Of a stretch of 64,000 nt of DNA, positions 43,176 through 51,409 are shown one piece after another; the stretch's first letter is position 1; the number at the start of each line of letters is the position of its first letter. The notes beneath the pieces were generated by a model. That model was not told the origin of the DNA. It did not search any database and worked only from the letters and a program-made list of their open reading frames with translations. The stretch is from an uncultured bacterium (lineage in GTDB: Bacteria > Bacillota > Clostridia > Oscillospirales > Oscillospiraceae): assembly GCA_949293245.1 (NCBI GenBank), contig CASFCS010000022.1, positions 1 to 64,000 of the forward strand, given 5' to 3'. A program made the position numbers and the translations under genes.

Positions 43176-43760
43176 TCAGAAGGGGGGCTCGTCCTCCGGG
43201 TGGGCCTGCTGGCTGAGTTCCTCCACATGGCGGGTGAGGACGGCCAGCTGGCGGACGCACCACAAATCGTGGATCCCCTGGAATACCAGGACCACACCGG
43301 TGATGCGCAGCAGCAGGGCGGCACTGGCAAAGGGCCGGAACATCACCCCCACCCCCAGTGCGCACATCACCAGGGAGATCACCAGGGGGACCCACCAGTA
43401 TGGGAAGTAGTAGGTGTGCAGCCGGAGGGCCCGGCGGATGCTGAGGGCCCCGTCGATGACGATTACCAGCCCCAGCACCACGAAGAGGATCTCACTGACC
43501 CGCCTGGGCTGCACCAGGGTGTACAAGCCGAAGGCGGTGGAGAGGATGCCGATGGCCAGCTCCAGCCGCAGGGTGGTGTACCGCTGCCGGAAGTAACCGA
43601 TCAGGTGGAACAGCCCAAAGGCGGTAAGCATGGCCCCGGTGGCGTAGCACAGCACCACCAGACTGGTGTCCGGCCAGATGATGAGGGCCAGGCCCAGCAG
43701 CAGATAGACCACGGCGGCCAGGACAAAGTTGATGCGGAAGCTGCGGATGGTTTCCCACAT
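43176..43760 (-). CDS. HdeD/DUF308 family membrane protein
   Basis: A 194-residue protein with six membrane helices in three pairs, the DUF308 (HdeD) pattern. Examples are VLAAVVYLLLGLALIIWP near residues 13-30 and the repeats of GLxxLxxG type. HdeD is linked to acid resistance in E. coli, but most Firmicute members have no known role. The C-terminal tail is acidic and Pro-rich. It begins 12 bases after the thioesterase gene and shares its promoter. Confidence 0.82.
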   Translation of the reverse strand: MWETIRSFRINFVLAAVVYLLLGLALIIWPDTSLVVLCYATGAMLTAFGLFHLIGYFRQRYTTLRLELAIGILSTAFGLYTLVQPRRVSEILFVVLGLVIVIDGALSIRRALRLHTYYFPYWWVPLVISLVMCALGVGVMFRPFASAALLLRITGVVLVFQGIHDLWCVRQLAVLTRHVEELSQQAHPEDEPPF

Positions 43761-43772
43761 AGTACCGCCCCC

Positions 43773-44162
43773 TCAGTCCAGCTTGGCCTGGGCCCGGGCC
43801 AGGAACCGGGCGGGGGAGATGAGGGAGCGCTGGTGGGTCCCCTGGCCGATGAGGCCCTTCTCGTCGTAGGCGGACACCTGGAAGGTGACGGTCCGCCCCT
43901 CCACAGCAGTGACCACCGCCTGGGCCCACACCTTCATCCCCACCGGGGTGGCGGAGAGGTGGGACACATCCAGGTGGGTGCCCACGCTGTCCTGGTCCTC
44001 CTCCAGGCCGGGGGCCAGGGCGGCCACAGCGGCCCCCTCCATCAGGGCCACCATGGCGGGGGTGGCAAAGACGGGGGCCAGGCCGGAGCCCATGGCCCGG
44101 GCGGTGTTCTCCTCCGTGACGGCGGCCTCCCGGCGGCCCTCCATACCGATCTCAATAGACAT
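43773..44162 (-). CDS. FlK-like hotdog thioesterase
   Basis: A 129-residue single-domain hotdog protein resembling fluoroacetyl-CoA thioesterase FlK. It has an N-terminal TPAMVALMEGAA helix, in which Thr and Glu match the catalytic pair, and SVGTHLDVSHLSATPVGM, in which a His matches the third. A C-terminal strand follows. It probably hydrolyses a short acyl-CoA; the natural substrate is unknown and fluoroacetate is unlikely. GAGGAG stands 11 bases before the ATG. Confidence 0.82.
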   Translation of the reverse strand: MSIEIGMEGRREAAVTEENTARAMGSGLAPVFATPAMVALMEGAAVAALAPGLEEDQDSVGTHLDVSHLSATPVGMKVWAQAVVTAVEGRTVTFQVSAYDEKGLIGQGTHQRSLISPARFLARAQAKLD

Positions 44163-44201
44163 ATGGCGTCACACTCCTCGCGTGTTTTCTCTTGTGTTTT
44201 C

Positions 44202-44230
44202 AGTTTACACAGGCGCTGCGGGTTTGACAA
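44202..44230 (-). promoter_or_regulatory. Sigma-A promoter of the thioesterase-HdeD pair
   Basis: On the minus strand: TTGTCA (44230-44225), 17 bases, TAAACT (44207-44202), 40 bases before the start codon. Confidence 0.6.
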
Positions 44231-44251
44231 GGATAAAATGGTAAAAATCAG

Positions 44252-45244
44252 TTACAAACCGGCTGTTTCCGGGGCAGGGAGGGAGAAGGCGGGGAAATAC
44301 TCCTCCACAAAGTCCACCTTGTCCACCTGCCACACCCGGCCGTTGAGCTCTGCCAGAGGGCCGGCGTCGGTGGTGAAGCGGAAGGCCAGCTTGTAGGAGT
44401 AGAGGGCCTGGCCGTGGCGGCCGTATTTCCGGTTTTCCCGCTCGCTGCCGTACTTCCCGTCCCCCAGCAGGGGGTGGCCTGCGGCGGCGAACTGGGCCCG
44501 GATCTGGTGGGTGCGGCCGGTGATGAGCTGGCACTCCACCAGGGAGAGGTCCCCCCGGGTGGCCAGGGTGCGGTAGAGGGTCACCGCTGTGCGGGCCCCG
44601 GGCTCGCTCCGGCGGCGGACAAAGACCTGCTTTTTGGCCTCGTCCTTCAGGAGATAGTGCTCCAGCTTCCCCTGGGGCCGCTCGGGCCTTCCGTGGACCA
44701 CGCACAGGTAGTATTTCTCCAGCTCCCGGTCCCGGATCTTCTGGTTCATCACCCGCAGGCCCTCGGCAGTCTTGGCGGCGATGACGATCCCCCCCGTGTT
44801 GCGGTCGATGCGGTTGCACAGGGCGGGGGCGAAGGAGTTTTCCTGGTAGGGAGACCACTCCTTTTTCTGGTAGAGATAGGCCTGGAGGTGGGTGAGCAGG
44901 GTGTTCACCCGCTCGCTCTCGTCGGGGTGGACCACCATGCCCGGCCGCTTGTCCAGCAGGAGGATGTGCTCATTCTCAAAGAGGATGTTCAGCTTGGGCT
45001 GGTACAGGGAGAGAAAGGCGTTTTCCGGCGTGGGCTTGTCAAAGAACTCGTCGTTGATATATAATTGCAGTATGTCCCCCGCCGCCAGGCGGACGTCCCG
45101 CTTGGAGCCCTTCCCGTTGACCTTCACCCGCTTGAGGCGGATGTATTTCTGGGCCAGGGGGGCGGGGAGGAGGGGGAGGGTCTTGGCCAGCCAGCGGTCC
45201 AGCCGCTGCCCGGCGTCGTTTTTCCCGATGGTGAATTCCTTCAT
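44252..45244 (-). CDS. RluC/RluD-family pseudouridine synthase
   Basis: A 330-residue rRNA-modifying enzyme. An S4-type RNA-binding region (residues 1-75, including GQRLDRWLAK) precedes the catalytic domain. The motif NRIDRNTGG (about 151-159) carries the catalytic Asp, and the late LITGRTHQIRAQFA is typical of the RluA superfamily. AAGGAGCG precedes ATG 45244; the longer open frame upstream would run through the divergent promoter region. Which uridine is modified cannot be told. Confidence 0.92.
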   Translation of the reverse strand: MKEFTIGKNDAGQRLDRWLAKTLPLLPAPLAQKYIRLKRVKVNGKGSKRDVRLAAGDILQLYINDEFFDKPTPENAFLSLYQPKLNILFENEHILLLDKRPGMVVHPDESERVNTLLTHLQAYLYQKKEWSPYQENSFAPALCNRIDRNTGGIVIAAKTAEGLRVMNQKIRDRELEKYYLCVVHGRPERPQGKLEHYLLKDEAKKQVFVRRRSEPGARTAVTLYRTLATRGDLSLVECQLITGRTHQIRAQFAAAGHPLLGDGKYGSERENRKYGRHGQALYSYKLAFRFTTDAGPLAELNGRVWQVDKVDFVEEYFPAFSLPAPETAGL

Positions 45245-45354
45245 GGCGGGCGCTCCTTTGTGAGATGATGGCCGCCCGGGGCGGCCCGGCGGACACCATT
45301 GTACCACACCCTGGCTCGCTGTGGGAGAAAATTTAGAATTTTGCGAAAAAGTAT

Positions 45355-45383
45355 TTGACAACCCATGTCCGGGTGGTTATAAT
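45355..45383 (+). promoter_or_regulatory. Perfect sigma-A promoter of yceD-rpmF
   Basis: TTGACA (45355-45360), 17 bases, TATAAT (45378-45383): full consensus at both boxes, the strongest promoter in the window, as expected for a ribosomal protein operon. Confidence 0.92.
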
Positions 45384-45412
45384 ACTATCTGTGTCATTGT
45401 GCGAGGTGTCTC

Positions 45413-45913
45413 ATGAGACTGGATTTGAAAAATCTGATGCTAACCCCCGGCGAGGCCCTGCCCTTTGCCTTTGACCTGGATCTGACCCAGGCCGAGCACT
45501 GCGGCGGACGCCCCGTGACTGAGCCCGTATCGGTATGTGGACAGGTGCGGAACATGGCGGGCGCTCTGATTCTGACGGCCAGTCTGGCCACCACCCTATC
45601 CCTGGTGTGTGACCGCTGCCTCAAGCCCTTTACCCGGGAGAAGCGGGTGGAGTACGAAACTCTGCTGGCCTCTCAGCTGGAGGATGAGCAGAACGACGAC
45701 ATCGTTTTGCTGGACTCCGACGGCACCCTGGAGTTGGAGGGGCTGATGCGGGACGTGTTTCTCCTTGAACTGGACACAAAGAATCTCTGCTCAGAGGACT
45801 GCAAGGGTCTTTGCAGCGGGTGCGGGGCCGATTTGAATCGGGAGCCCTGCCGCTGCAAAAAAGAGGTGGATCCCCGCCTGGCCGCGCTGGCACAACTCCT
45901 GGAGCAGGACTGA
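45413..45913 (+). CDS. yceD: DUF177 (YceD) protein
   Basis: A 166-residue acidic protein of the DUF177/YceD family. It regularly sits before rpmF and is linked to 23S rRNA accumulation in plants and bacteria. Four cysteine groups are visible: CDRC near residue 63, then CSEDC, CSGCG and CRC near the C-terminus, which may bind zinc. GAGGTG precedes the ATG. It is driven by a consensus promoter and followed by rpmF after 51 bases. Confidence 0.9.
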   Translation: MRLDLKNLMLTPGEALPFAFDLDLTQAEHCGGRPVTEPVSVCGQVRNMAGALILTASLATTLSLVCDRCLKPFTREKRVEYETLLASQLEDEQNDDIVLLDSDGTLELEGLMRDVFLLELDTKNLCSEDCKGLCSGCGADLNREPCRCKKEVDPRLAALAQLLEQD

Positions 45914-45964
45914 CGAGAGTATATCGTTATGTCTTCTGGACATTACCGATAAGGAGGTGTCAAA

Positions 45965-46156
45965 ATGGCGGTCCCTAAGAGTAAAGTATCCAAGCAGCGC
46001 AGAAATAAACGCCGCAGCTCCGTGTGGAAGCTGGAGACTCCCGGCCTGAACACCTGCCCCAAGTGCGGCGCTGCCCGTCTGCCTCACCGCATGTGCAAGG
46101 CCTGCATGAGCTACAACGGCCACGACTTCAGCGTGAAGGCTGCGGAGAGCAAGTAA
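45965..46156 (+). CDS. rpmF: 50S ribosomal protein L32
   Basis: A 63-residue ribosomal protein with the usual basic N-terminus (AVPKSKVSKQRRNKRRS) and a zinc ribbon made of CPKCG (about 31-35) and CKAC (about 44-47). This is the zinc-binding C+ form. AAGGAGGTG precedes the ATG by 6-7 bases. Confidence 0.98.
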   Translation: MAVPKSKVSKQRRNKRRSSVWKLETPGLNTCPKCGAARLPHRMCKACMSYNGHDFSVKAAESK

Positions 46157-46170
46157 GTGAATAGCATGAG

Positions 46171-46205
46171 AAGAGGGGGTTGTGCAAAACCTCCTCTTTC
46201 TTTTT
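46171..46205 (+). terminator. Terminator of yceD-rpmF
   Basis: AAGAGGGGGTT (46171-46181) pairs with AACCTCCTCTT (46188-46198) with one mismatch, followed by TCTTTTT. Confidence 0.85.
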
Positions 46206-46255
46206 GCCCGGTTTTCCGGTAAAATAAAAAAAGAGTGCCGCTGAGCGGCAAAACC

Positions 46256-46284
46256 TTGCAGATTTACTCTGTGCGGGTTACAAT
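46256..46284 (+). promoter_or_regulatory. Sigma-A promoter of der-plsY-gpsA
   Basis: TTGCAG (46256-46261), 17 bases, TACAAT (46279-46284). A small GCCGC/GCGGC hairpin stands just before it. Confidence 0.7.
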
Positions 46285-46341
46285 ATATGTAAATAACTTT
46301 GAACGGGCGGGGTGCCCCGCCCCCTGACGAGGTGATGCGTA

Positions 46342-47670
46342 ATGTCAAGGCCTTTGGTGGCCATTGTGGGCCGGCCCAACGTGGGGAAATCCATGCTGTT
46401 CAACAAGCTGACCGGCCAGCGCCTGTCCATTGTGGAGGACACCCCCGGGGTCACCCGGGACCGGCTGTACGCCCAGGCGGAGTGGCGCGGGCGCACCTTT
46501 GACCTGGTGGACACCGGCGGCATCGAGCCGGGTACCGACAACGAGATCTTGTCCTTCATGCGGGACCAGGCGGAGATCGCCATCCAGAACGCCGCGGTGA
46601 TTATCTTCGTGTGCGACATCAAGACGGGCATGACCGCGGCGGACCACGAGGTGGCAGCCATGCTGCTGCGCTCGGGCAAGCCCGTGGTGCTGGCAGTGAA
46701 CAAGATGGACCAGACCGGCCAGACCAACCCGGATATTTACGAGTTTTACAACCTGGGCCTGGGGGACCCCTACCCCCTCTCGGCGGTCCACGGCCACGGC
46801 ACCGGGGATTTGCTGGACGCCTGCTTTGACTACTTCCCCCCGGAGGAGGAGGAAGAGGAGGACGACGAGGTCATCAAGGTGGCCATCATCGGCAAGCCCA
46901 ACGTGGGCAAGTCCTCCCTCACCAACCGCATCCTGGGCCAGGAGCGGGTCATTGTCTCCGATGTGGCGGGCACCACCCGGGACGCGGTGGACAGCTACTT
47001 TGAAAACGAGACGGGGAAGTACCTCATCATCGACACCGCCGGCATGCGCAAGAAGTCCAAGGTGGACGACCGTATCGAGAAGTTCTCGGTCCTCCGGGCC
47101 ACCATGGCCATTGAACGCAGCGATGTGTGCCTCATCATGATCGATGCCAACGAGGGGGTCACCGAGCAGGACACCAAGGTAGCCGGCCTGGCCCACGAGG
47201 CGGGGAAGGCCTGCATCATCGTGGTGAACAAGTGGGACGCGGTGGAGAAGGACGGCAAGACCATGAAGCGCATGGAGGAGGACATCCGCCGGGACCTGTC
47301 CTATATGACCTATGCGCCGGTGGTGTTCCTCTCGGCCCTCACGGGGCAGCGGGTGGAGAAGCTCTTTGAGCAGATCGTCCGGGTGAACATGATGGCCAAC
47401 CTGCGGGTGAGCACCGGCACCCTCAACAGCGTCCTGGCGGACGCCACCACCCGGGTGCAGCCCCCCACCGACAAGGGGCGGCGGCTGAAGATCTACTATA
47501 TGACTCAGGTGGGGGTGAAGCCCCCCCACTTCGTGGTGTTCTGCAACGACGCAAAGCTCTTCCATTTTTCGTATCAGCGCTATCTTGAAAATCAGATCCG
47601 TGCTACCTTCGGCCTGGAGGGCACCCCGGTGCGCCTCACCATCCGGCAGAAGGGCGATAAGGAGGACTAA
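46342..47670 (+). CDS. der: Ribosome-associated double GTPase Der (EngA)
   Basis: A 442-residue essential GTPase of 50S assembly. Two tandem G domains are visible: the first with GRPNVGKSM at about 9-17 and NKMD at about 119, the second with GKPNVGKSS at about 185-193 and NKWD at about 297. An acidic linker (EEEEEEDDE) joins them and a KH-like domain ends the protein. Position 17 of the first P-loop is Met rather than Ser/Thr, a common variant there. GACGAGGTG precedes the ATG. Confidence 0.97.
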   Translation: MSRPLVAIVGRPNVGKSMLFNKLTGQRLSIVEDTPGVTRDRLYAQAEWRGRTFDLVDTGGIEPGTDNEILSFMRDQAEIAIQNAAVIIFVCDIKTGMTAADHEVAAMLLRSGKPVVLAVNKMDQTGQTNPDIYEFYNLGLGDPYPLSAVHGHGTGDLLDACFDYFPPEEEEEEDDEVIKVAIIGKPNVGKSSLTNRILGQERVIVSDVAGTTRDAVDSYFENETGKYLIIDTAGMRKKSKVDDRIEKFSVLRATMAIERSDVCLIMIDANEGVTEQDTKVAGLAHEAGKACIIVVNKWDAVEKDGKTMKRMEEDIRRDLSYMTYAPVVFLSALTGQRVEKLFEQIVRVNMMANLRVSTGTLNSVLADATTRVQPPTDKGRRLKIYYMTQVGVKPPHFVVFCNDAKLFHFSYQRYLENQIRATFGLEGTPVRLTIRQKGDKED

Positions 47671-47672
47671 AT

Positions 47673-48329
47673 ATGATGAACATCCTGTGTGCGCTCCTGG
47701 TGGCCGTCATTGCCTACTTCCTGGGCTGCTTCAACGGGGCGGTCATTGTCTCCAAGTATATTCTGCACAACGATATCCGCAAGCACGGCAGCGGCAACGC
47801 GGGCCTGACCAACTTTCACCGGGTCTTCGGCGGCGGGCTCACCTTCGTGGTGATCTTGTGCGACGTGCTCAAAGCGGTCATCGCTGTGTGGGTGGGCATT
47901 CTCCTCTCCGGCGTTATGGCGCCCGACCTGGCCGGGGAGTTTACCGTGACCTACGCCAAGTACTGGGCGGCCCTGTGGTGCCTGCTGGGCCACATGTTCC
48001 CCTGCATGTTCCAGTTCAAGGGGGGCAAGGGCATCCTCTCCGGGGGGGCCATCGCCTTCATGCTGGATTGGCAGGTGGCCCTGGTGGTGTGGGGAGGCTT
48101 CCTCATCCTGGCGGTCCTCACCCGGTATGTGTCCCTGGGTTCCGTGTGGGCCGGGGCCAGCTTCCCCTTTGCCACCTTCTTCGTCTACCACAACCTGGTG
48201 GTCACCCTGCTGGCGCTGTGCATCGGCGGCCTTATCGTCTGGAAGCACCGGGGCAACATCAAGCGCCTGGTGAAGGGGGAGGAGTCCAAGTTTACCCTGC
48301 ATAAGAAAAAGGAGGAGCCCCGCGCATGA
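47673..48329 (+). CDS. plsY: Glycerol-3-phosphate acyltransferase PlsY
   Basis: A 218-residue membrane enzyme that acylates glycerol-3-phosphate from acyl-phosphate, the first step of phospholipid synthesis. Its motifs are SGNAGLTN (about 40-47), HMFPCMFQFKGGKG (about 108-121) and a later loop, with five to six membrane helices. It starts 2 bases after the der stop. Its product pathway joins with GpsA (next gene), which supplies glycerol-3-phosphate, and with PlsC at 12362. Confidence 0.93.
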   Translation: MMNILCALLVAVIAYFLGCFNGAVIVSKYILHNDIRKHGSGNAGLTNFHRVFGGGLTFVVILCDVLKAVIAVWVGILLSGVMAPDLAGEFTVTYAKYWAALWCLLGHMFPCMFQFKGGKGILSGGAIAFMLDWQVALVVWGGFLILAVLTRYVSLGSVWAGASFPFATFFVYHNLVVTLLALCIGGLIVWKHRGNIKRLVKGEESKFTLHKKKEEPRA

Positions 48330-49327
48330 AGATTACCGTCCTGGGCAGCGGTGCCTGGGGGACCGCCCTGGCGCTGGTCCTGGTTCAAAACGGCCATGAG
48401 GTGACGCTCTGGTCCCACCGGGAGGAGGCGGCCCGGGAAATGGAGCGCCGCCGGACCAACCCCATGCTCAAGGGGGTGCGGCTGCCGGAGGAGCTGAAGA
48501 TCACCGCCCGGCTGGAGGCGGCGGAGAACTGCCCCGTGGTGGTGCTGGCCACCCCCTCCTTCGCCGTGCGGGAGACCGCCCGGAAGACAGCGCCTCTGCT
48601 GGCCCCCGGGGCGGTGGTGGTGTCCGTGTCCAAGGGCATTGAGAAGGACACATCCCTCCTCCTCTCCCAGGTGATTCAGGAGGAGGTGGGCCCCGGCCAC
48701 CCGGTGGTGGCTCTGTCCGGCCCCTCCCACGCGGAGGAGGTGGGCCGGGGCATCCCCACGGCCCTGGTGTCCGCCTGCGAGGACCAGGGGGCGGCGGAGC
48801 TGGTGCAGGACCTGTTCATGAACGAGCGCTTCCGGGTGTACGCCTCCCCCGATGTGATCGGGGTGGAGCTGGGGGCGGCGCTGAAAAATGTCATCGCCCT
48901 GTGCGCCGGCTGCTGCGACGGCCTGGGCTATGGGGACAACACCAAGGCCATGCTTATGACCCGGGGCCTCACGGAGATTGCCCGGCTGGGGGTGGCCATG
49001 GGGGCCCGGAAGGAGACCTTTGCCGGCCTCACCGGGGTGGGGGACCTGATCGTCACCTGTACCTCCATGCACTCCCGCAACCGCCGGGCGGGCATCCTCA
49101 TCGGAAAGGGGATGCTGGTGGACCAGGCCATCCGGGAGATCGGCGCGGTGGTGGAGGGGTACTACGCCGCCGCCACGGCCCGCACTCTGGCCCGGAAGAT
49201 GGGAGTGGAGATGCCCATTGCCGAGGCGGCCTACCAGGTGCTCTACTGCGGCAGGAACGTCCACTCCGTGGTGGGGGAGCTGATGACCCGGGAGAAGAAG
49301 CACGAGATCGAGGACATCTGGGTTTAA
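48326..49327 (+). CDS. gpsA: Glycerol-3-phosphate dehydrogenase [NAD(P)+]
   Basis: A 333-residue enzyme that makes sn-glycerol-3-phosphate for lipid synthesis. The Rossmann motif GSGAWGTALA is at residues 7-16. The catalytic Lys lies in LKNVIALCAG (about 189), and the substrate segment is NTKAMLMTRGLTE. The start overlaps the plsY stop by 4 bases (ATGA). A strong terminator follows. Confidence 0.97.
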   Translation: MKITVLGSGAWGTALALVLVQNGHEVTLWSHREEAAREMERRRTNPMLKGVRLPEELKITARLEAAENCPVVVLATPSFAVRETARKTAPLLAPGAVVVSVSKGIEKDTSLLLSQVIQEEVGPGHPVVALSGPSHAEEVGRGIPTALVSACEDQGAAELVQDLFMNERFRVYASPDVIGVELGAALKNVIALCAGCCDGLGYGDNTKAMLMTRGLTEIARLGVAMGARKETFAGLTGVGDLIVTCTSMHSRNRRAGILIGKGMLVDQAIREIGAVVEGYYAAATARTLARKMGVEMPIAEAAYQVLYCGRNVHSVVGELMTREKKHEIEDIWV

Positions 49328-49347
49328 AACACTGCCAGACAAGAAAA

Positions 49348-49390
49348 GCGGCTGGATATCCTGTGGGATATCCAGCCGCAGCTGTTTTTT
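49348..49390. terminator. Bidirectional terminator between gpsA and sodC-like gene
   Basis: A 14-bp perfect stem (49348-49361 with 49366-49379), loop TGTG, then AGCTGTTTTTT on the + strand. On the minus strand the hairpin is followed by TTTTCTTG. Confidence 0.9.
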
Positions 49391-49391
49391 G

Positions 49392-49895
49392 CTATTTATT
49401 CAGCCGCCTGGGGGCGGCGCCCCCCTCCAGAGGGCGCACCAGGCCGCAGGCGATGCGCGCCCCGCTGTCCCCTGCGGGCTGGGTGCGGTAGTCGTCCGGC
49501 CTGTCGTGAATGACCAGAGTGCGGCCAACGGCCTGGGCGGGAGTGAAGCGGCCGGTGTAAAACATGGCGTAGGCCATGCCCCGGTGGGAGAGCAGCACCG
49601 GCAGGTCTCCCGCATGGTCGGGATGGGGGACGCCGGCGGGGTCGTAGTGGCCTCCCGCCTGGTGGAAGGGAATATCGCCCCCGGTGGCGCAGGAGCCGCC
49701 GGTGTGGAGGTGGAGGGCAAAAAAGCCGTCCCGGGGGAGGCCCACCGCCCGGAGCATCAGAAGGCTGCCCCCCAGGAAGGGATAGAACAGGCACTCGCCC
49801 CACAGCCCCGGAGCTCCGTCACCGCCCCGCAGCCCGGCCCGGGCGGCGGGGGGGCGCTCCAGTGCGTAGGGCAGGGGTACCGGATAGTCCAGCAT
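49392..49895 (-). CDS. sodC: Cu/Zn superoxide dismutase family protein
   Basis: A 167-residue protein with the SodC metal-site layout: HLH (copper), HQAGGHYDP (bridging His), HPDHAGDLP (zinc His and Asp), and VIHDRPDDYRTQPAGDSGARIACG, which contains the last copper His and the active-site Arg region. Two Cys that could form the family disulfide are present. There is no signal peptide at all, which is unusual because most bacterial SodC proteins are exported. The N-terminus may be shortened. AAGGAGGT precedes the ATG by about 9 bases. The activity is likely but the location, cytoplasm, is inferred. Confidence 0.85.
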   Translation of the reverse strand: MLDYPVPLPYALERPPAARAGLRGGDGAPGLWGECLFYPFLGGSLLMLRAVGLPRDGFFALHLHTGGSCATGGDIPFHQAGGHYDPAGVPHPDHAGDLPVLLSHRGMAYAMFYTGRFTPAQAVGRTLVIHDRPDDYRTQPAGDSGARIACGLVRPLEGGAAPRRLNK

Positions 49896-49980
49896 GGCAC
49901 AAGACCTCCTTGCCTTGAGTCGGGGAAGTCCCGCTCATCCCAGCATATGCGCCGCCGGCAGGGGCGTGCCCAAGGCAAAG

Positions 49981-50015
49981 GAAAAGCGCTCCATACCCCG
50001 GAGGGCAGGAGCGCT
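49981..50015 (-). terminator. Terminator of rpmB
   Basis: On the minus strand AGCGCTCC (50015-50008) pairs with GGAGCGCT (49992-49985), then TTTTCC. Confidence 0.75.
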
Positions 50016-50031
50016 TCGTTGGTCAACCAGA

Positions 50032-50220
50032 TTACACCGCGCGGGTAACCTTGCCGGAACGGAGGCACCGGGTGCAGACATAAACATGCTTGGGAGTGCC
50101 GTCCACAATCGCCTTGACCCGCTTCACATTGGGCTTCCAGGGGCGATTGGTGCGGCGGTGGGAGTGGGAGACCTGGATCCCAAAGGTCACGCCCTTGCCG
50201 CAGAACTCACATTTGGCCAT
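50032..50220 (-). CDS. rpmB: 50S ribosomal protein L28
   Basis: A 62-residue ribosomal protein with CEFCGKG at residues 4-10 and CTRCLRSG near the end, a zinc-binding C+ L28. The central HRRTNRPWKPN is conserved. AGGAGGT lies 8 bases before ATG 50220; a longer upstream frame is not supported. In B. subtilis rpmB sits next to spoVM, whereas here it is 15 kb away on the other strand. Confidence 0.97.
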   Translation of the reverse strand: MAKCEFCGKGVTFGIQVSHSHRRTNRPWKPNVKRVKAIVDGTPKHVYVCTRCLRSGKVTRAV

Positions 50221-50272
50221 ATTCAAAACCTCCTCGCTGGTTAGAATACAAGGATTCAAAGCATCGTCCACT

Positions 50273-50301
50273 ATACTAGCAGAAAAGCGCGAAAAAATCA
50301 A
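50273..50301 (-). promoter_or_regulatory. Sigma-A promoter of rpmB
   Basis: On the minus strand TTGATT (50301-50296), 17 bases, TAGTAT (50278-50273). Confidence 0.65.
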
Positions 50302-50344
50302 GTGCGAAATTCCCGGAAGAAATATTTTTTTTATAGAGTGTTTA

Positions 50345-50353
50345 TGATATACT
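50345..50353 (+). promoter_or_regulatory. Extended -10 of the hprK-glmS promoter
   Basis: TGATATACT (50345-50353), an extended -10. The -35 region (around 50325-50330) is only T-rich, so the site depends on the TG element or on an activator. Confidence 0.45.
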
Positions 50354-50405
50354 GAATCAATATGGAACCCAAGGCGCCCCAAGGGCATAGAGGAGGTTTG
50401 CTTTG

Positions 50406-51350
50406 ATGGAGAGCAATCAAACTGTAAAGCTGCAAAAAATTATCGATACCTTTCATCTGGAGGTACTGTGCGGGCCGGAGGACTATGCCTCCCGCATCAT
50501 CACCACGGACGACGTGAACCGGCCCGGCTTGCAGCTGGCGGGCTTTTTCGATTATTTTGACAGCAAGCGCCTCCAGGTAATCGGTCTGGTGGAGACCTCC
50601 TACCTGGAGAAGATGACGCCGGAGGAGCGGCGCAAGAGCTTTGACCGGCTCTTTGACTATGATTTTCCCGCGCTGATCTTCTCCCGCAACCTGGAGCCCT
50701 ACCCCGAGTGTATGGAGATGGCGGCTAAGCACAACACCATCATTCTGCGCACCCATGAGACCACCTCTGCCTTTATGAGTACCCTCATCGCTTCTCTGAA
50801 GGGGGACCTCTCCCCCTGCATCACCCGCCACGGCGTGCTGGTGGAGGTGTATGGCGAGGGCGTCCTCCTGCTGGGGGAGTCCGGCGTGGGCAAGAGCGAG
50901 ACCGCCATCGAGCTGGTGAAGCGGGGCCACCGCCTCATCGCCGACGACGCGGTGGAGATCCGCCGCTCCGCCACCGGCCGGCTCAAGGGCACTTCACCCG
51001 AGCTTATCCGGCACTATATCGAGCTGCGGGGTATCGGTGTGGTGGACGTGCGGCGTCTGTTCGGCATGTCTGCCATCAAGCGGGAGACCGACATTGACAT
51101 GGTCATCAACCTGGAGCCATGGAATGACAACACCATGTATGACCGTCTGGGCACGGAGAACCTGTACACCTCCATCCTGGATGTGCAGGTACCCACCCTC
51201 ACCATTCCGGTGAAGCCCGGGCGGAACCTGGCCATCATCATCGAGGTGGCGGCCATGAACAACCGGAACAAGAAGATGGGCTACAACGCGGCCCAGGAGT
51301 TTGCCCGGCAAATCAACGAGCACTTTGACCAGGCCATGGGCGGGGCATAA
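50406..51350 (+). CDS. hprK: HPr kinase/phosphorylase
   Basis: A 314-residue enzyme that phosphorylates HPr at Ser46 and so controls carbon catabolite repression. The P-loop GESGVGKSE is at about residues 158-166, and the family signature IELRGIGVVDVRRLFG is near 206-221. The N-terminal DRTGG-type domain is intact. AGGAGGT is 7 bases before ATG 50406, which directly follows an in-frame TTG. It is followed by glmS after 59 bases; no riboswitch or ribozyme lies between them. Confidence 0.97.
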   Translation: MESNQTVKLQKIIDTFHLEVLCGPEDYASRIITTDDVNRPGLQLAGFFDYFDSKRLQVIGLVETSYLEKMTPEERRKSFDRLFDYDFPALIFSRNLEPYPECMEMAAKHNTIILRTHETTSAFMSTLIASLKGDLSPCITRHGVLVEVYGEGVLLLGESGVGKSETAIELVKRGHRLIADDAVEIRRSATGRLKGTSPELIRHYIELRGIGVVDVRRLFGMSAIKRETDIDMVINLEPWNDNTMYDRLGTENLYTSILDVQVPTLTIPVKPGRNLAIIIEVAAMNNRNKKMGYNAAQEFARQINEHFDQAMGGA

Positions 51351-51409
51351 GGGCCCGCGCCGAAACAATTTCAAGGGACCATTGCGGAACTCATGGAGGA
51401 ATACCAATT

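Noticed and set aside
51351..51409. A glmS ribozyme upstream of glmS
   Set aside because: Only 59 bases separate hprK from glmS, too few for the ribozyme core, and none of its conserved sequence is present.
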